In this document: piece by piece, positions 1 to 7,538 of the stretch
Layout: each line of letters starts with the position of its first letter
Position numbering within the stretch: the first letter of the stretch is position 1
Assembly: GCF_018130545.1 (NCBI RefSeq)
Contig: NZ_JAFCKF010000003.1
Span: forward strand, 806,001 to 870,000
DNA length: 64,000 nucleotides
Reading direction: 5' to 3'
Source of the DNA: Bradyrhizobium tropiciagri
Lineage (GTDB): Bacteria; Pseudomonadota; Alphaproteobacteria; Rhizobiales; Xanthobacteraceae
Notes under the pieces: model-generated
What the model was told of the DNA's origin: nothing
Databases searched by the model: none
Seen by the model: only the letters and a program-made list of their open reading frames with translations
Translations under genes and position numbers: made by a program

Positions 1-140
1 TCATGCGCGGCGCTTACGGCCACATTAAACACCATCGGCAGGCCTATCATGGCACCGCGTCGCTGGTCGATGCTGCGATGTCGCGCAAGATTCCGAATTC
101 AGCGGATGCCCTTTTCTCAGTCGGTTACGCGAGGGTCTGA
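1..140 (+). CDS. 3' end of an unidentified gene (5' cut by window edge)
   Basis: An open frame enters at the window edge and closes with TGA at 138-140. That stop shares its last base with the ATG of the MFS gene that follows, so the two are probably translationally coupled. About 45 residues are visible; there is a Met codon at 3-5, but the frame is still open before it, so I treat it as the tail of a longer protein. I do not recognise the family. The coupling suggests it belongs to the same unit as the transporter, YqcI-like and cupin genes. Confidence 0.45.
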   Translation, partial: MRGAYGHIKHHRQAYHGTASLVDAAMSRKIPNSADALFSVGYARV

Positions 141-1432
141 TGTCGATGCTCGGACAACAAGCAGTTTACGCCCCGACGTCGCGCTTCACTGATCGCGCCT
201 ATCTCGCATGGACGGCGGTAGCGATCGCCTACGCCATTGCCTTCCTGCAACGCGTGTCGCCGCAATCGGTAAGCCTCAGCTTCATGCACGACTTCAACAC
301 CGATGCAGCCGGTGTTGCGATGCTGGCCTCGAGCTATTTCTGGGGCTACACATTGATGCAGATCCCGGCCGGACTTCTGGTCGATCGCTACGGCGTCAAG
401 CGCGTCGTCCTCGTCAGCATGATCGCCTCCTCGCTCGGCAGCGCCGCCTTCGCGCTGGCACCGAACCTGCTCGACGTCTTTGCCGCGCGCCTGATCGTCG
501 CCTGCGGTGACGCGCTGGTCTTCACCGCACTCCTGAAGCTGGTGGCGCAGAGCTTCTCCGACGAGCGGTTCGGCATGATGTCGGGCATCTCGCAGGTCTC
601 CGGCTATGTCGGAGGCGTGATTGCGACCACGCCGCTTGCCGCCGCCGTCTCCGGGTTTGGCTGGCGGGCCTGCTTCCTGTTCATCGCCTGCATCGGACTT
701 GCCAACCTCGCCTTCGCCAAGCTCGCGCTCAAGCCCGATCCGGCCTCGCATAGCAACAAGACGCTGAAGGGCGTCGTGATCGCTGCGCGGCAAGCGCTGG
801 CGCATGTCGCGAACTGGGGCTGCGCAATGACGTTTGCCTCGCACTTTGCGGTCGTGACGACGCTGTCGGGCGTCTGGGGCATTCCGATGGTCGCCCATTT
901 CTTCCATATCTCGCCGACGGCGGCCGGAACGCCGCTGCTCGCCTTCATGATCGGCAACGCGCTCGGCTCGATCTTCCTCGGTCACGTCGCCGATCGTGCC
1001 GCAGCGGCACTCGACCGCGCGTTGATCGGCATCTGCGCGTTGCGCATGCTGCTGATCGCAATGCTGCTGCCGCCGATCGCGCAGACATTTGGTCTCGCCT
1101 ACGTCACTGTTGTGTTCACGGCTCTGGGCCTCGTCGCCGGCGGCACCGTCCCGCTGGTGCTGAAATGCGTCAAGAAGCTCTACACCGCGGACCTGATCGG
1201 CGTCGGCGCCTCCGTGAACACCACTGCCGCCGGGATATTCGCCGGCATCGCGCAGCCCATCATCGGCTTCGCGATGCTTGCCGCGAGCCACGCCTCCGGA
1301 ACCGACGCCGTGCACAACACGGCCGCGATCGATGACGGCGGCTACAGCGCCTTGATCGTCATTCTGCTTCTCATGTCGTTGCCGGGTATTGCCGGGCCAC
1401 TCGTGATGAGAAGCAAGTTGATAGCTCGTTAG
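140..1432 (+). CDS. MFS transporter
   Basis: This 430-residue protein is almost entirely hydrophobic helices, about 12 membrane segments in two halves, and matches the usual length of the major facilitator superfamily. The region around residues 60-80 has the glycine-rich segment followed by LLVDRYGVKR, which is the classic loop 2-3 motif (G-x-x-x-D-R-x-G-x-[KR]). It should move a small solute across the inner membrane by proton symport or antiport; the substrate cannot be read. Its start overlaps the stop of the preceding gene and a YqcI/YcgG-family gene follows within about 25 bp, so it may import or export the substrate or product of that enzyme. Confidence 0.85.
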   Translation: MSMLGQQAVYAPTSRFTDRAYLAWTAVAIAYAIAFLQRVSPQSVSLSFMHDFNTDAAGVAMLASSYFWGYTLMQIPAGLLVDRYGVKRVVLVSMIASSLGSAAFALAPNLLDVFAARLIVACGDALVFTALLKLVAQSFSDERFGMMSGISQVSGYVGGVIATTPLAAAVSGFGWRACFLFIACIGLANLAFAKLALKPDPASHSNKTLKGVVIAARQALAHVANWGCAMTFASHFAVVTTLSGVWGIPMVAHFFHISPTAAGTPLLAFMIGNALGSIFLGHVADRAAAALDRALIGICALRMLLIAMLLPPIAQTFGLAYVTVVFTALGLVAGGTVPLVLKCVKKLYTADLIGVGASVNTTAAGIFAGIAQPIIGFAMLAASHASGTDAVHNTAAIDDGGYSALIVILLLMSLPGIAGPLVMRSKLIAR

Positions 1433-1457
1433 TGTCGTTATGAGTGTAGGGGGTATT

Positions 1458-2213
1458 ATGGAGCGCTTGTTCTTGAGAAAAGGCGAAGTCGCGTCAAGCT
1501 TTCCGGTCAGCAGTTGGCAAAGCGTGATGTTCTCCGAGTTTGAGGCTCAGATGAGCAGCGAGGCAAGACCGTTCCCTTGCGTGTTCGGAGTGACCGGACA
1601 TCGCCAGGACCAGCTCCGCTACCTCTTCCTCGATCCGTATGATGTCGCAGTGCTCGGCGAGCAACTCGGACAATACGTGTCGGAGGCGCGTTCATTCGGT
1701 CCCAACACGTCGTTGATCGTGTTCACGCGGCCTCGCCCGGTCCAAACGCTCGACGCCTATTATCGCAAGATGTGGCTGACGCTCGACCAGCTCGCGCGGC
1801 TGGACAAGAATCCATGGCCGACGGAGATTCCCGAACAGATCGATCACCCGATGTGGGAATTCTCGTTCGCGGGCGAGCCGATCTTCGTGGTCTGTACGAC
1901 GCCTGCGCATGTGATGCGCCAGAGCCGGCGGTCCAGCGCCTTCATGCTGACGTTCCAGCCGCGCTGGGTGTTTGAAAAAATCCTCGGGACGGAAAAGGCG
2001 GCGAACGCCGCGTTCGCCGAGGTGCGCAAGCGCTTGATCCCGTATGACAGCGCCAGCCCCTCTCCGCTTCTCGGCCGCTACGGCGCGAGCGAAGGTCGCG
2101 AATACCTGCAGTACTTCCTGCACGACGACAACAACGCGAGCGCCGGCTGTCCCTTCGCCAAGCTCGCGCAGAACAAGACGCCACCGATCGCGAACAAGGA
2201 ACAGGCAGCATGA
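1458..2213 (+). CDS. YqcI/YcgG family protein, GntA-like haem N-oxygenase candidate
   Basis: The protein of about 251 residues matches the YqcI/YcgG family, which includes the haem-dependent guanidino N-hydroxylase GntA of guanitoxin biosynthesis. Visible family hallmarks are the N-terminal FPCVFGVTG stretch, the TTPAHVMRQSR segment (His about residue 151, a possible haem ligand) and the C-terminal Gly-Cys-Pro-Phe motif (Cys about 231). I chose the ATG at 1458 because AGGGGG lies just upstream; an in-frame ATG at 1440 has no Shine-Dalgarno. Its stop overlaps the start of the cupin gene by 4 bp, so the two are co-translated. Function by family: oxygenation of an amine or guanidine nitrogen. 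The actual substrate is unknown. Confidence 0.7.
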   Translation: MERLFLRKGEVASSFPVSSWQSVMFSEFEAQMSSEARPFPCVFGVTGHRQDQLRYLFLDPYDVAVLGEQLGQYVSEARSFGPNTSLIVFTRPRPVQTLDAYYRKMWLTLDQLARLDKNPWPTEIPEQIDHPMWEFSFAGEPIFVVCTTPAHVMRQSRRSSAFMLTFQPRWVFEKILGTEKAANAAFAEVRKRLIPYDSASPSPLLGRYGASEGREYLQYFLHDDNNASAGCPFAKLAQNKTPPIANKEQAA

Positions 2214-2530
2214 CCCAGATCATCGCGGGCACGAAGACCACATTTGCCATTGATCCGGAGATCCTGAACCTGCTCCCGGCCCAGGGCTCCGTCGAGTTGC
2301 AGCATGATGCGGCCGGCAAGGTGCATCACTTCCACACCCATCCGGTCGATGAGATCCTGATGATCGTCAGCGGCCGGCTGAACTTCATTTGGGATGGCGG
2401 CGAGCGGGTGGTCGGTGCCGGTGACACGATCCTGCTGCCTGCCGGCACCCGGCATCAATCCGAGGCGCTCGAGGGCGGCGCAATCTACGTGATCGCGATA
2501 CAGCCGCCCGCGAAACCAATGAACCACTGA
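2210..2530 (+). CDS. Cupin domain protein
   Basis: This 106-residue protein is a single small cupin barrel. The first metal-binding motif is visible as HHFHTHPVDEILMIVSGRL (residues about 39-57, three His and a Glu) and the second as GAGDTILLPAGTRH (about 69-82, ending in the fourth His). It begins inside the last codons of the YqcI/YcgG gene (4-bp ATGA overlap). Cupins of this size bind a metal and act as isomerases, dioxygenases or sensors of small molecules. Next to an N-oxygenase-like enzyme it probably processes the oxygenated product, but that is inference. Confidence 0.8.
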   Translation: MTQIIAGTKTTFAIDPEILNLLPAQGSVELQHDAAGKVHHFHTHPVDEILMIVSGRLNFIWDGGERVVGAGDTILLPAGTRHQSEALEGGAIYVIAIQPPAKPMNH

Positions 2531-2554
2531 CGCACAGGAGAGATTGCGAGCACC

Positions 2555-2737
2555 TCAGGACAGTGAGGGATCGCGCGGCGGTTCAACCGCCAAACGTTCG
2601 ACCAGCTCGATGACCTCGGAACGCTGGTCGGGCGCAAGTCGAAGGAAGGCCTTCAGCAGTCGCAGGCTTTCCAGTGTTTCGCTCGATGGAGCTCCGAGCT
2701 TCTTCTGCAGCTCTGCAACATATGTGGGATTTTTCAT
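2555..2737 (-). CDS. Small hypothetical protein (60 aa)
   Basis: This short gene encodes 60 residues starting MKNPTYVAELQKKLG. AAGG lies about 8 bp before the ATG. The protein is predicted mostly helical with two amphipathic segments (residues about 18-34 and 38-50) and has the composition of a real alphaproteobacterial small protein rather than a shadow frame. No family is recognised. It is divergent from another tiny gene starting 26 bp away at 2763, so the two share a very short promoter region. Confidence 0.55.
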   Translation of the reverse strand: MKNPTYVAELQKKLGAPSSETLESLRLLKAFLRLAPDQRSEVIELVERLAVEPPRDPSLS

Positions 2738-2762
2738 CTCGCACCTTAAGTGAGGATTACGA

Positions 2763-2948
2763 ATGGCATACCCAGGTAAACGTGAAGGCTTGGCCCAGAA
2801 GGTCGACACTGCAGCGCAAGAGGCCGAACGCCTCGGCCTGACCACGGCAACCCTCATACTCCGGATGGCACGCCTCGAAATTGATCGAGCGGAGCCCGAG
2901 GAAGTTGAAAGTATGCCAAGGAACAACTTGCGCAGCAAGCCGAACTGA
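2763..2948 (+). CDS. Small hypothetical protein (61 aa)
   Basis: Encodes 61 residues beginning MAYPGKREGLAQKVDTAAQ. GTGAGGA lies just before the ATG and can serve as ribosome-binding site. The sequence is charged and helical (residues 10-45), with no signal peptide or membrane segment. It is divergent from the 60-residue gene at 2555-2737. I recognise no domain; the codon pattern and the amphipathic sequence support a real gene. Confidence 0.5.
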   Translation: MAYPGKREGLAQKVDTAAQEAERLGLTTATLILRMARLEIDRAEPEEVESMPRNNLRSKPN

Positions 2949-3101
2949 GGTCCCGAAACGGGCCAATTCCGGCTTGACGGCCGCCGCGCGCACCGGGGCC
3001 CATGGCGTCTGAACGACGTCCCGCGAGGTGAGAGCCGTTGCTCTCGCCCACGTCGGTTTGCTTTGCGAATATCTGATCTTCGGTGCAGGCAGGCAACGCG
3101 G

Positions 3102-4361
3102 CTAGCCGGTGTTTCCTGCCTTGCCGAACGCGCCTGCCTCCGCCAATGCAGCGATGCGACGGTCGTCATAGCCAAGCGTCTTGACCAACACGTCGCGCGT
3201 GTGCTGACCGAGCAGCGGCGCCGCAACGGGATCGATCGTCGGCGTCAGGCTCATACTGACCGGCTGCTCGATGTTCGGAACCGAGCCGGCGGTTGGATGG
3301 GCGATCTTGCTCAGTCGGTGACGGTCGCGCACCTCGGGTGCGTTGAATCCCTCCTCGACCGTCCGCAGATAGCCGACCGGAATGTTGGCCTTCTTCATCT
3401 TCGCCATCCAGTGTTCAAGCGTGTCACTCGCGAACACGCTGGCAATGATGTCGCGCAGCTTCTCCTTGTTGGCCGTCCGGTTCTTCCGGTGGGCAAACTC
3501 GGGATCGGTAACGAGATCCGGGCGCTCCAGCACGTCGGTGACCAGCCGGCGATAGAGCCGGTCATTGGCACAGGCCATGTAGAGCGGACCATCGGATGCC
3601 CGGTAGACGCCGACGGTCGGCGAACCGTTCGGGGAGTTGCCGAAGCGCCCAGGGTTGTTGCCGTTGATGAGATAGGCCATGCCATAGAAACCGGTCATCG
3701 ACACCGCGGTATCGATCAAGGCGACCTCGACCTGCTGGCCGCGACCCAGCCGGTCGCGCGCAATCAACGCCAGCAGGATGGCGTTACAGGCCGACATGCC
3801 CGTTGCCATGTCCACGATCGGCGGACCGGTGCGCACCGGCTCGCCATCCGGAAAGCCATTGAGCGACATGAAGCCGCTTTCGGCTTGCGTGATCGGGTCA
3901 AAACCTGGACGTAGCGCGAAATCACCTTTGCGGCCGTAGGCAGAGATCGAGCAATACACCAGCCGCGGATTGGTCGGCGACACCGACGCATAATCGAGAC
4001 CGAATTTTTTCATCACGCCGCCGGAGAAATTCTCCACCACGACGTCGGCCTTGGCAATCAAGGCGCGCGCGACGTCAAGTGCTGCCGGATTGTTGAAATC
4101 CAGCGCGATGCCGCGCTTGTTGCGATTGAGGCTCAGATATGCCGCGCTCTCCCCGCCGATTTCGGCGTGCTCGTAAGCGCGCGTGTCGTCACCGCCATCC
4201 GGATTCTCGATCTTGATGACCTCGGCACCGAAATCTGCCAGTGTTTGCGTGCAGGCCGGGCCGGCCACGACGCGGGTGAAGTCGACAACCAGCAGGCCGT
4301 CGAGCGCCGTCGGAACTCCCTCCCCGCGCGGCGTGCGCCCCGGCAGTTCTGGTCTGGTCAT
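3102..4361 (-). CDS. CaiB/BaiF class III CoA transferase
   Basis: A 419-residue class III (formyl-CoA-transferase-like) CoA transferase, which moves CoA between carboxylic acids through an aspartyl-CoA anhydride. The N-terminal VVDFTRVVAGPACTQTLADFGAEVIKIE segment binds CoA. The expected catalytic Asp is at about residue 155 in the PGFDPITQAESG motif, and RPGFD and GPPIVDMATG are conserved family blocks. GAGGAAG lies upstream of the ATG. It stands alone, with small genes downstream and a GFA-type gene more than 300 bp upstream, so its acid substrate cannot be inferred from context. Confidence 0.9.
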   Translation of the reverse strand: MTRPELPGRTPRGEGVPTALDGLLVVDFTRVVAGPACTQTLADFGAEVIKIENPDGGDDTRAYEHAEIGGESAAYLSLNRNKRGIALDFNNPAALDVARALIAKADVVVENFSGGVMKKFGLDYASVSPTNPRLVYCSISAYGRKGDFALRPGFDPITQAESGFMSLNGFPDGEPVRTGPPIVDMATGMSACNAILLALIARDRLGRGQQVEVALIDTAVSMTGFYGMAYLINGNNPGRFGNSPNGSPTVGVYRASDGPLYMACANDRLYRRLVTDVLERPDLVTDPEFAHRKNRTANKEKLRDIIASVFASDTLEHWMAKMKKANIPVGYLRTVEEGFNAPEVRDRHRLSKIAHPTAGSVPNIEQPVSMSLTPTIDPVAAPLLGQHTRDVLVKTLGYDDRRIAALAEAGAFGKAGNTG

Positions 4362-4665
4362 GATCTGAACGCTTCCTCTATTTTTTTGTCAGGCGAAATA
4401 CGACGGCCGCTACCGCGACCGACACTGCTTGCCTTTTAGCGGAAGCCCGTCACCAAGACCAAACCCGGATTTTGCAGGGCGGGACCTTCGTCTGACATGG
4501 CTGCGGTCGGCCGCGGTCCCTGTGGCGCAGGGGTACCGACAAGTCGGACCGGTTCAATGTCGAGGAAATTGCCGGCGGATATGTCACGGAGGCCGATGGA
4601 AGAGGAGACATCGGCGGGTGGCGATGCTCCCTCGCCACCCGCTTTCGTCGTCGAGAACCGTCGCG
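4362..4665. other. Intergenic region, nothing recognised
   Basis: About 300 bp between the CoA transferase and the GFA-type gene, both read leftward. The frames that cross it on either strand are extensions of antisense shadows and have no credible start. I find no strong hairpin, repeat or promoter. It should contain the CoA transferase promoter. Confidence 0.4.
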
Positions 4666-5088
4666 CTATTCGGCGATCACCTCGCCGGAGCCGCCGAACT
4701 CTGCCGGAAAATCCTTCAACTTGGGCAGACCATCGCGGATCGGCAACACCGCCTCGGAATAGTTGACGTGAACGCCGGGGCTGAATTTCAGCGTCGGAAT
4801 CGTTGCCGTGAACACGTCGACGAGCCCAAGCGTCGGGTGGTTGGTCATCAGGTGACCGCCACACTTGCTGCAATATTTGCGCTGGCTCATCGCGGTCTTC
4901 TCGAATGTCGCGATATGAGCGGCGCCCTTGGTAACCTCGACCGCCTCGGGCTTCCAGAGACTGAACGCATTCACCGGACCGCCGGACCAGGAGCGGCATG
5001 AACGGCAGTGGCAGTAGCCCATCGCCTCGGGCTCCCCCGTGACCTTGAGTTCGACGGCGCCGCAAAAGCAGGTTCCAGTGTGATTCAT
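4666..5088 (-). CDS. GFA family zinc protein
   Basis: A 140-residue protein of the GFA (glutathione-dependent formaldehyde-activating enzyme) fold. The zinc-binding cysteines are visible: CFCGAVEL (residues 7-14), CHCRSCRSWSG (26-36) and CSKCGGHL (73-80). Many such paralogues do not handle formaldehyde, and this one is distinct from the true Gfa at 42838-43401. I start at 5088 because AAGGAG sits at the right distance; the frame extends upstream without support. It is monocistronic. Likely role: binding or detoxifying a thiol adduct, not specified further. Confidence 0.85.
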   Translation of the reverse strand: MNHTGTCFCGAVELKVTGEPEAMGYCHCRSCRSWSGGPVNAFSLWKPEAVEVTKGAAHIATFEKTAMSQRKYCSKCGGHLMTNHPTLGLVDVFTATIPTLKFSPGVHVNYSEAVLPIRDGLPKLKDFPAEFGGSGEVIAE

Positions 5089-5450
5089 CGGTCGATTCTC
5101 CTTGGGTAATTTGATCGGACTCCGCGCCGGCATCGACCCACGTGACTCGTGATGTTCTCGATGCAGCATGAGATGAAGGCGGGCGTAGCCGCTGCGAACT
5201 CCCTTGTGGGCGTACCGGACCATTCCCCGCAGAAGAGGCAATCATATTGCGCCCGAATGCAGGAAGGTCGTCGACGCGAGTGAAGTTACATGAGAGTCCG
5301 CGCCACTGTCGACCATCTTCCACACAACACGGCGGAGCACATCGCGATCGCAGACAAGGATGGAGTGTGAGGCAAAGCACAGTCTTGCAATGTGATGTGC
5401 CGGCTGCCTGCACGGCAACCGGCACGTAAGCGCATCACCTTACATCAGCA
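5089..5450. other. Intergenic region with one terminator-like hairpin
   Basis: The 362 bp between the GFA-type gene and the DUF6456-like gene hold no supported coding sequence. The only clear structure is the hairpin at 5397-5425, listed separately. The promoter of the GFA-type gene must lie here, but I cannot identify its boxes. Confidence 0.4.
5397..5425 (-). terminator. Terminator-like hairpin after the gcrA-like/DUF6456-like genes
   Basis: GTGCCGG (5397-5403) pairs with CCGGCAC (5419-5425), and inside it TGCC (5405-5408) pairs with GGCA (5414-5417), leaving a 5-base loop and a single mismatch. It begins 26 bp past the stop of the DUF6456-like gene on the minus strand. No T-run follows, so it may be a rho-assisted end or an RNA-stabilising hairpin. 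Confidence 0.45.
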
Positions 5451-6020
5451 TTACCGGCCCTTCGCGGGAACCTTGTTCGCCGTGGCAAGCCCGTACATCA
5501 ACGCCAGCCGATCAAGGCATTCCTTGAGGCGTCGCGCGAAATAGTCGTGCCAGCGCTGCGTGCGCAGTCCGCGCCGCTGCCCAACCTGCTCCATGGTCAT
5601 GCCGATAATCAGGACGTCGTGCACCAACGCCGATCCATCGGCGCCAAGTTCATGCTCTGCGCGGTTCAAACGCAAGGCTGCCTGGCGCTGTCCCTCCGTG
5701 ATCGGCTCACGTTGTTGACCGCCATCGACGTATTCACGCGTGGTATCCACGGCACGCGGGCCACGCTCTGCCTTCTCCCAGTCGTGCTGAAAAGCCCGAC
5801 CGCTCCGATACTGCGTGTCGTCGATCTGTCGGTGCGCATGCAACCGGCCGAGTGGATCGTTGCGTATCGAGCGAAACGCAACGATCTTGTCACCCGGCCC
5901 GAGCGCGAGCGGATCGTCGACCTCGACGGTCGCCACCTCGGCATTAATGGGCAGATCCGTCGAGCGTCGATCATGCGTTTCAGCGGGATCGTACGGTTTC
6001 CGGCGTTTTGCGCGCGGCAT
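5451..6020 (-). CDS. DUF6456-like regulatory protein
   Basis: A 189-residue basic protein. The C-terminal third (about 128-180: LVHDVLIIGMTMEQVGQRRGL...ARRLKECLDRLALMYGL) resembles the helix-turn-helix-like end of alphaproteobacterial DUF6456 proteins, with RAFQHDWEKAERGPR near residue 75. AGGAGG lies 6 bp before the ATG. It lies downstream of the GcrA-like gene in the same direction with a 99-bp gap, so probably one operon. Function by resemblance: DNA binding or transcription control. The assignment rests on pattern recognition. Confidence 0.6.
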   Translation of the reverse strand: MPRAKRRKPYDPAETHDRRSTDLPINAEVATVEVDDPLALGPGDKIVAFRSIRNDPLGRLHAHRQIDDTQYRSGRAFQHDWEKAERGPRAVDTTREYVDGGQQREPITEGQRQAALRLNRAEHELGADGSALVHDVLIIGMTMEQVGQRRGLRTQRWHDYFARRLKECLDRLALMYGLATANKVPAKGR

Positions 6021-6119
6021 TGATGACCTCCTGATGTCTGATGATGAGCGCGCAGCGTCGTTCGCGCGGTCGGGGTTGCGAATTGCGGACCGAAGTCCTG
6101 CCGGTCGGGAGAAATTGCC

Positions 6120-6680
6120 TCAGATGGCTCCGACGGCTCGAAGCCAGGCATCGTTTAGGACAGGCCTCGCCGAGGTCTCAGGATCGCGGCTCAAGGCAAG
6201 ATGCGGGGTGCAATAGCTTGAGCCCGAGCGGCTTGGATGACCGCAGAAGGTCATGGCTTCGCCGTCGGCATCCCCGCCGTAGGGATAGCGGCAATCTCCA
6301 GGTTTGAGGTCGAGCAGCGAAAGATGGCGAGGCGCGACCGCAGCGCAACGAAGTAGAGGCATCTCCACCGTTTCGGCGAACATCTTCGGCCAGCGAATCA
6401 GATCGGGCTTCGGTTCGGCCCGTCCTTCGCGCAGCCGCTCGATCCCCGGAAGCTCGGGCGAGGACGGCCCGGGTGGATCGAGGCGCCCCGGCAGGGACGG
6501 CTCGGGCCGATCGAGGCCCGCCAACCCCATGCGCTGCGCCCGGCTGAGGGCCGCATAGCGAGTGTAGGTCGTATTGAAGGATGCGTTGATCCTGTCAGCG
6601 ATTTCCGAATAGGACAAGCCGCGGGCGCGCAGGTCCTCCAAGGCTGCCGAGTGCTCGGGCAGCCAGTTCATCATTTCCAT
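6120..6680 (-). CDS. GcrA-family cell-cycle regulator paralogue
   Basis: A 186-residue GcrA-type protein. The N-terminal block (residues 5-55, WLPEHSAALEDLRARGLSYSEIADRIN...TRYAALSRAQRMGL) is the GcrA DNA-binding helix-turn-helix. The C-terminal part has the Cys-rich signature CRYPYGGDADGEAMTFCG...YCTPHLAL (about 130-163). A proline-rich linker joins them. Caulobacter GcrA works with sigma-70 at methylated GANTC promoters. This copy next to a repressor gene is probably an accessory paralogue. GGGA lies 7 bp before the chosen ATG. It is divergent from the S24 repressor. Confidence 0.8.
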   Translation of the reverse strand: MEMMNWLPEHSAALEDLRARGLSYSEIADRINASFNTTYTRYAALSRAQRMGLAGLDRPEPSLPGRLDPPGPSSPELPGIERLREGRAEPKPDLIRWPKMFAETVEMPLLRCAAVAPRHLSLLDLKPGDCRYPYGGDADGEAMTFCGHPSRSGSSYCTPHLALSRDPETSARPVLNDAWLRAVGAI

Positions 6681-6723
6681 TCCAGATTCCCATTTCTGTC
6701 AGTTCACCGGCGCCTCGGGCACC

Positions 6724-6738
6724 TTCCGATATTCCGAA
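6724..6738. promoter_or_regulatory. Candidate S24-repressor operator, distal site
   Basis: TTCCGATATTCCGAA differs from the best operator (TTCCGATTATCGGAA at 7548) at two positions outside the centre. Its centre is 33 bp from the site inside the repressor promoter and it lies 44 bp before the start codon of the divergent GcrA-like gene, so binding could affect both. Confidence 0.45.
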
Positions 6739-6751
6739 GAAAAAGTCAAGC

Positions 6752-6780
6752 TTGAATTCTGATAATCGTAACGGTATTAG
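6752..6780 (+). promoter_or_regulatory. Promoter of the S24 repressor with embedded operator
   Basis: TTGAAT (6752-6757) and TATTAG (6775-6780) are separated by exactly 17 bp. The spacer holds TTCTGATAATCGTAA (6757-6771), a two-mismatch copy of the operator found downstream. A repressor bound here would block RNA polymerase, which predicts autoregulation. Confidence 0.6.
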
Positions 6781-6807
6781 TGTGTCCAGGCTTGGAGAGG
6801 ATGAAAC

Positions 6808-7443
6808 ATGCTGGACGCTGCACTGATTGAACGAGCACTGGAAAAGACCGGGAAGAGCAAGGGCGGCCTTGCCCGCGCAATGGGGGTTCGGGCCGGGGCG
6901 GTGTCCGAAATCCTGTCGGGAATACGGCTGATCAAGGCATCGGAGATCGCTCCGATCATGGAATATCTGGAGTTGAACTCGGTGCCGATCGTGGGCCGGG
7001 TCGGCGCCGGCGCCACGATCCAGCCGGAGTTGGAGCAGGTCCCGCCGGAGGGGCTCGGCGAGATCGAGCTTCCGTTCCCGATGACGGAGGAGACCGTCGC
7101 GCTCGAAGTTTCGGGCGATTCGATGCTGCCGAAGTACGAGAACGGCGACGTCATCGTGGTCTATCGCGAGCAGCGCTATCCGCTGTCGAGCTTCTACGGA
7201 GAAGAGGCTGCGGTCCGCCTGAAGAGCGGCGAGCGTTACCTGAAGACGATCGAACGCGGCAGTTCGTCCGGCACCGTCAACCTCAAGAGCTTCAATGCCA
7301 AGCCGATCAACGGCGTAAAGCTCGAATGGATCGGCGAAATCTGCGTCACCCTGCCCCGCGGCCAGATCGAGAGGCTGCGCGGCAAGACAGCGGCCAAGGG
7401 CCGCAAATCCGCCTCCAAGGGCGGCCGATCGTCCGACAAATAG
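6808..7443 (+). CDS. S24-family (LexA/CI-like) transcriptional repressor
   Basis: A 211-residue protein with an N-terminal helix-turn-helix (about 8-45, ALEKTGKSKGGLARAMGVRAGAVSEILSG) and a C-terminal S24 peptidase fold (about 55-185). The catalytic pair is intact: Ser105 in SGDSMLP and Lys146 in GERYLKTIE. Such repressors dimerise and can inactivate themselves by cleavage when RecA is activated; a typical Ala-Gly or Cys-Gly cleavage site may be Val-Gly/Gly-Ala-Gly near 65-69. GGAGAGG precedes the ATG. The lysine-rich tail (192-211) is extra. Four copies of one operator-like sequence flank the gene. Confidence 0.85.
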   Translation: MLDAALIERALEKTGKSKGGLARAMGVRAGAVSEILSGIRLIKASEIAPIMEYLELNSVPIVGRVGAGATIQPELEQVPPEGLGEIELPFPMTEETVALEVSGDSMLPKYENGDVIVVYREQRYPLSSFYGEEAAVRLKSGERYLKTIERGSSSGTVNLKSFNAKPINGVKLEWIGEICVTLPRGQIERLRGKTAAKGRKSASKGGRSSDK

Positions 7444-7465
7444 GGCGCTGTTTCAGGACCGCGCT

Positions 7466-7498
7466 GATCGATTCGGGTGCCTTGCCACCGAATCGGTC
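7466..7498 (+). terminator. Hairpin after the S24 repressor
   Basis: A 13-bp stem begins 23 bp after the repressor stop codon: GATCGATTCGG at 7466-7476 pairs with CCGAATCGGTC at 7488-7498 with one wobble, plus a bulged G, around a short loop. No T-run follows. It separates the repressor from the promoter of the next gene. Confidence 0.4.
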
Positions 7499-7516
7499 AG
7501 TGCACCCTCGCGCGAA

Positions 7517-7531
7517 TTCCGATTTTCGGCA
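7517..7531. promoter_or_regulatory. Candidate S24-repressor operator, distal site of downstream promoter
   Basis: TTCCGATTTTCGGCA matches the 15-bp palindrome at 7548-7562 at 13 of 15 positions. The two centres are 31 bp apart, about three helical turns, which suits cooperative binding of two dimers on one DNA face. Confidence 0.5.
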
Positions 7532-7538
7532 TTTTATC

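Noticed and set aside
125-1315. Long minus-strand open frame of 396 codons opposite the MFS gene
   Set aside because: It is antisense to a clear transporter, rich in Arg, His and Gly as expected for a shadow frame, and has no recognisable domain.
4429-5001. Plus-strand frame of 190 codons over the GFA-type gene
   Set aside because: The opposite strand carries the zinc-cysteine GFA motifs and an AAGGAG site; the plus frame shows no protein features.
6681-6780. Separate promoter for the GcrA-like gene with TTGACT on the minus strand
   Set aside because: TTGACT is present near 6744-6749, but no -10-like box is found at a suitable distance, so only the operator is reported.
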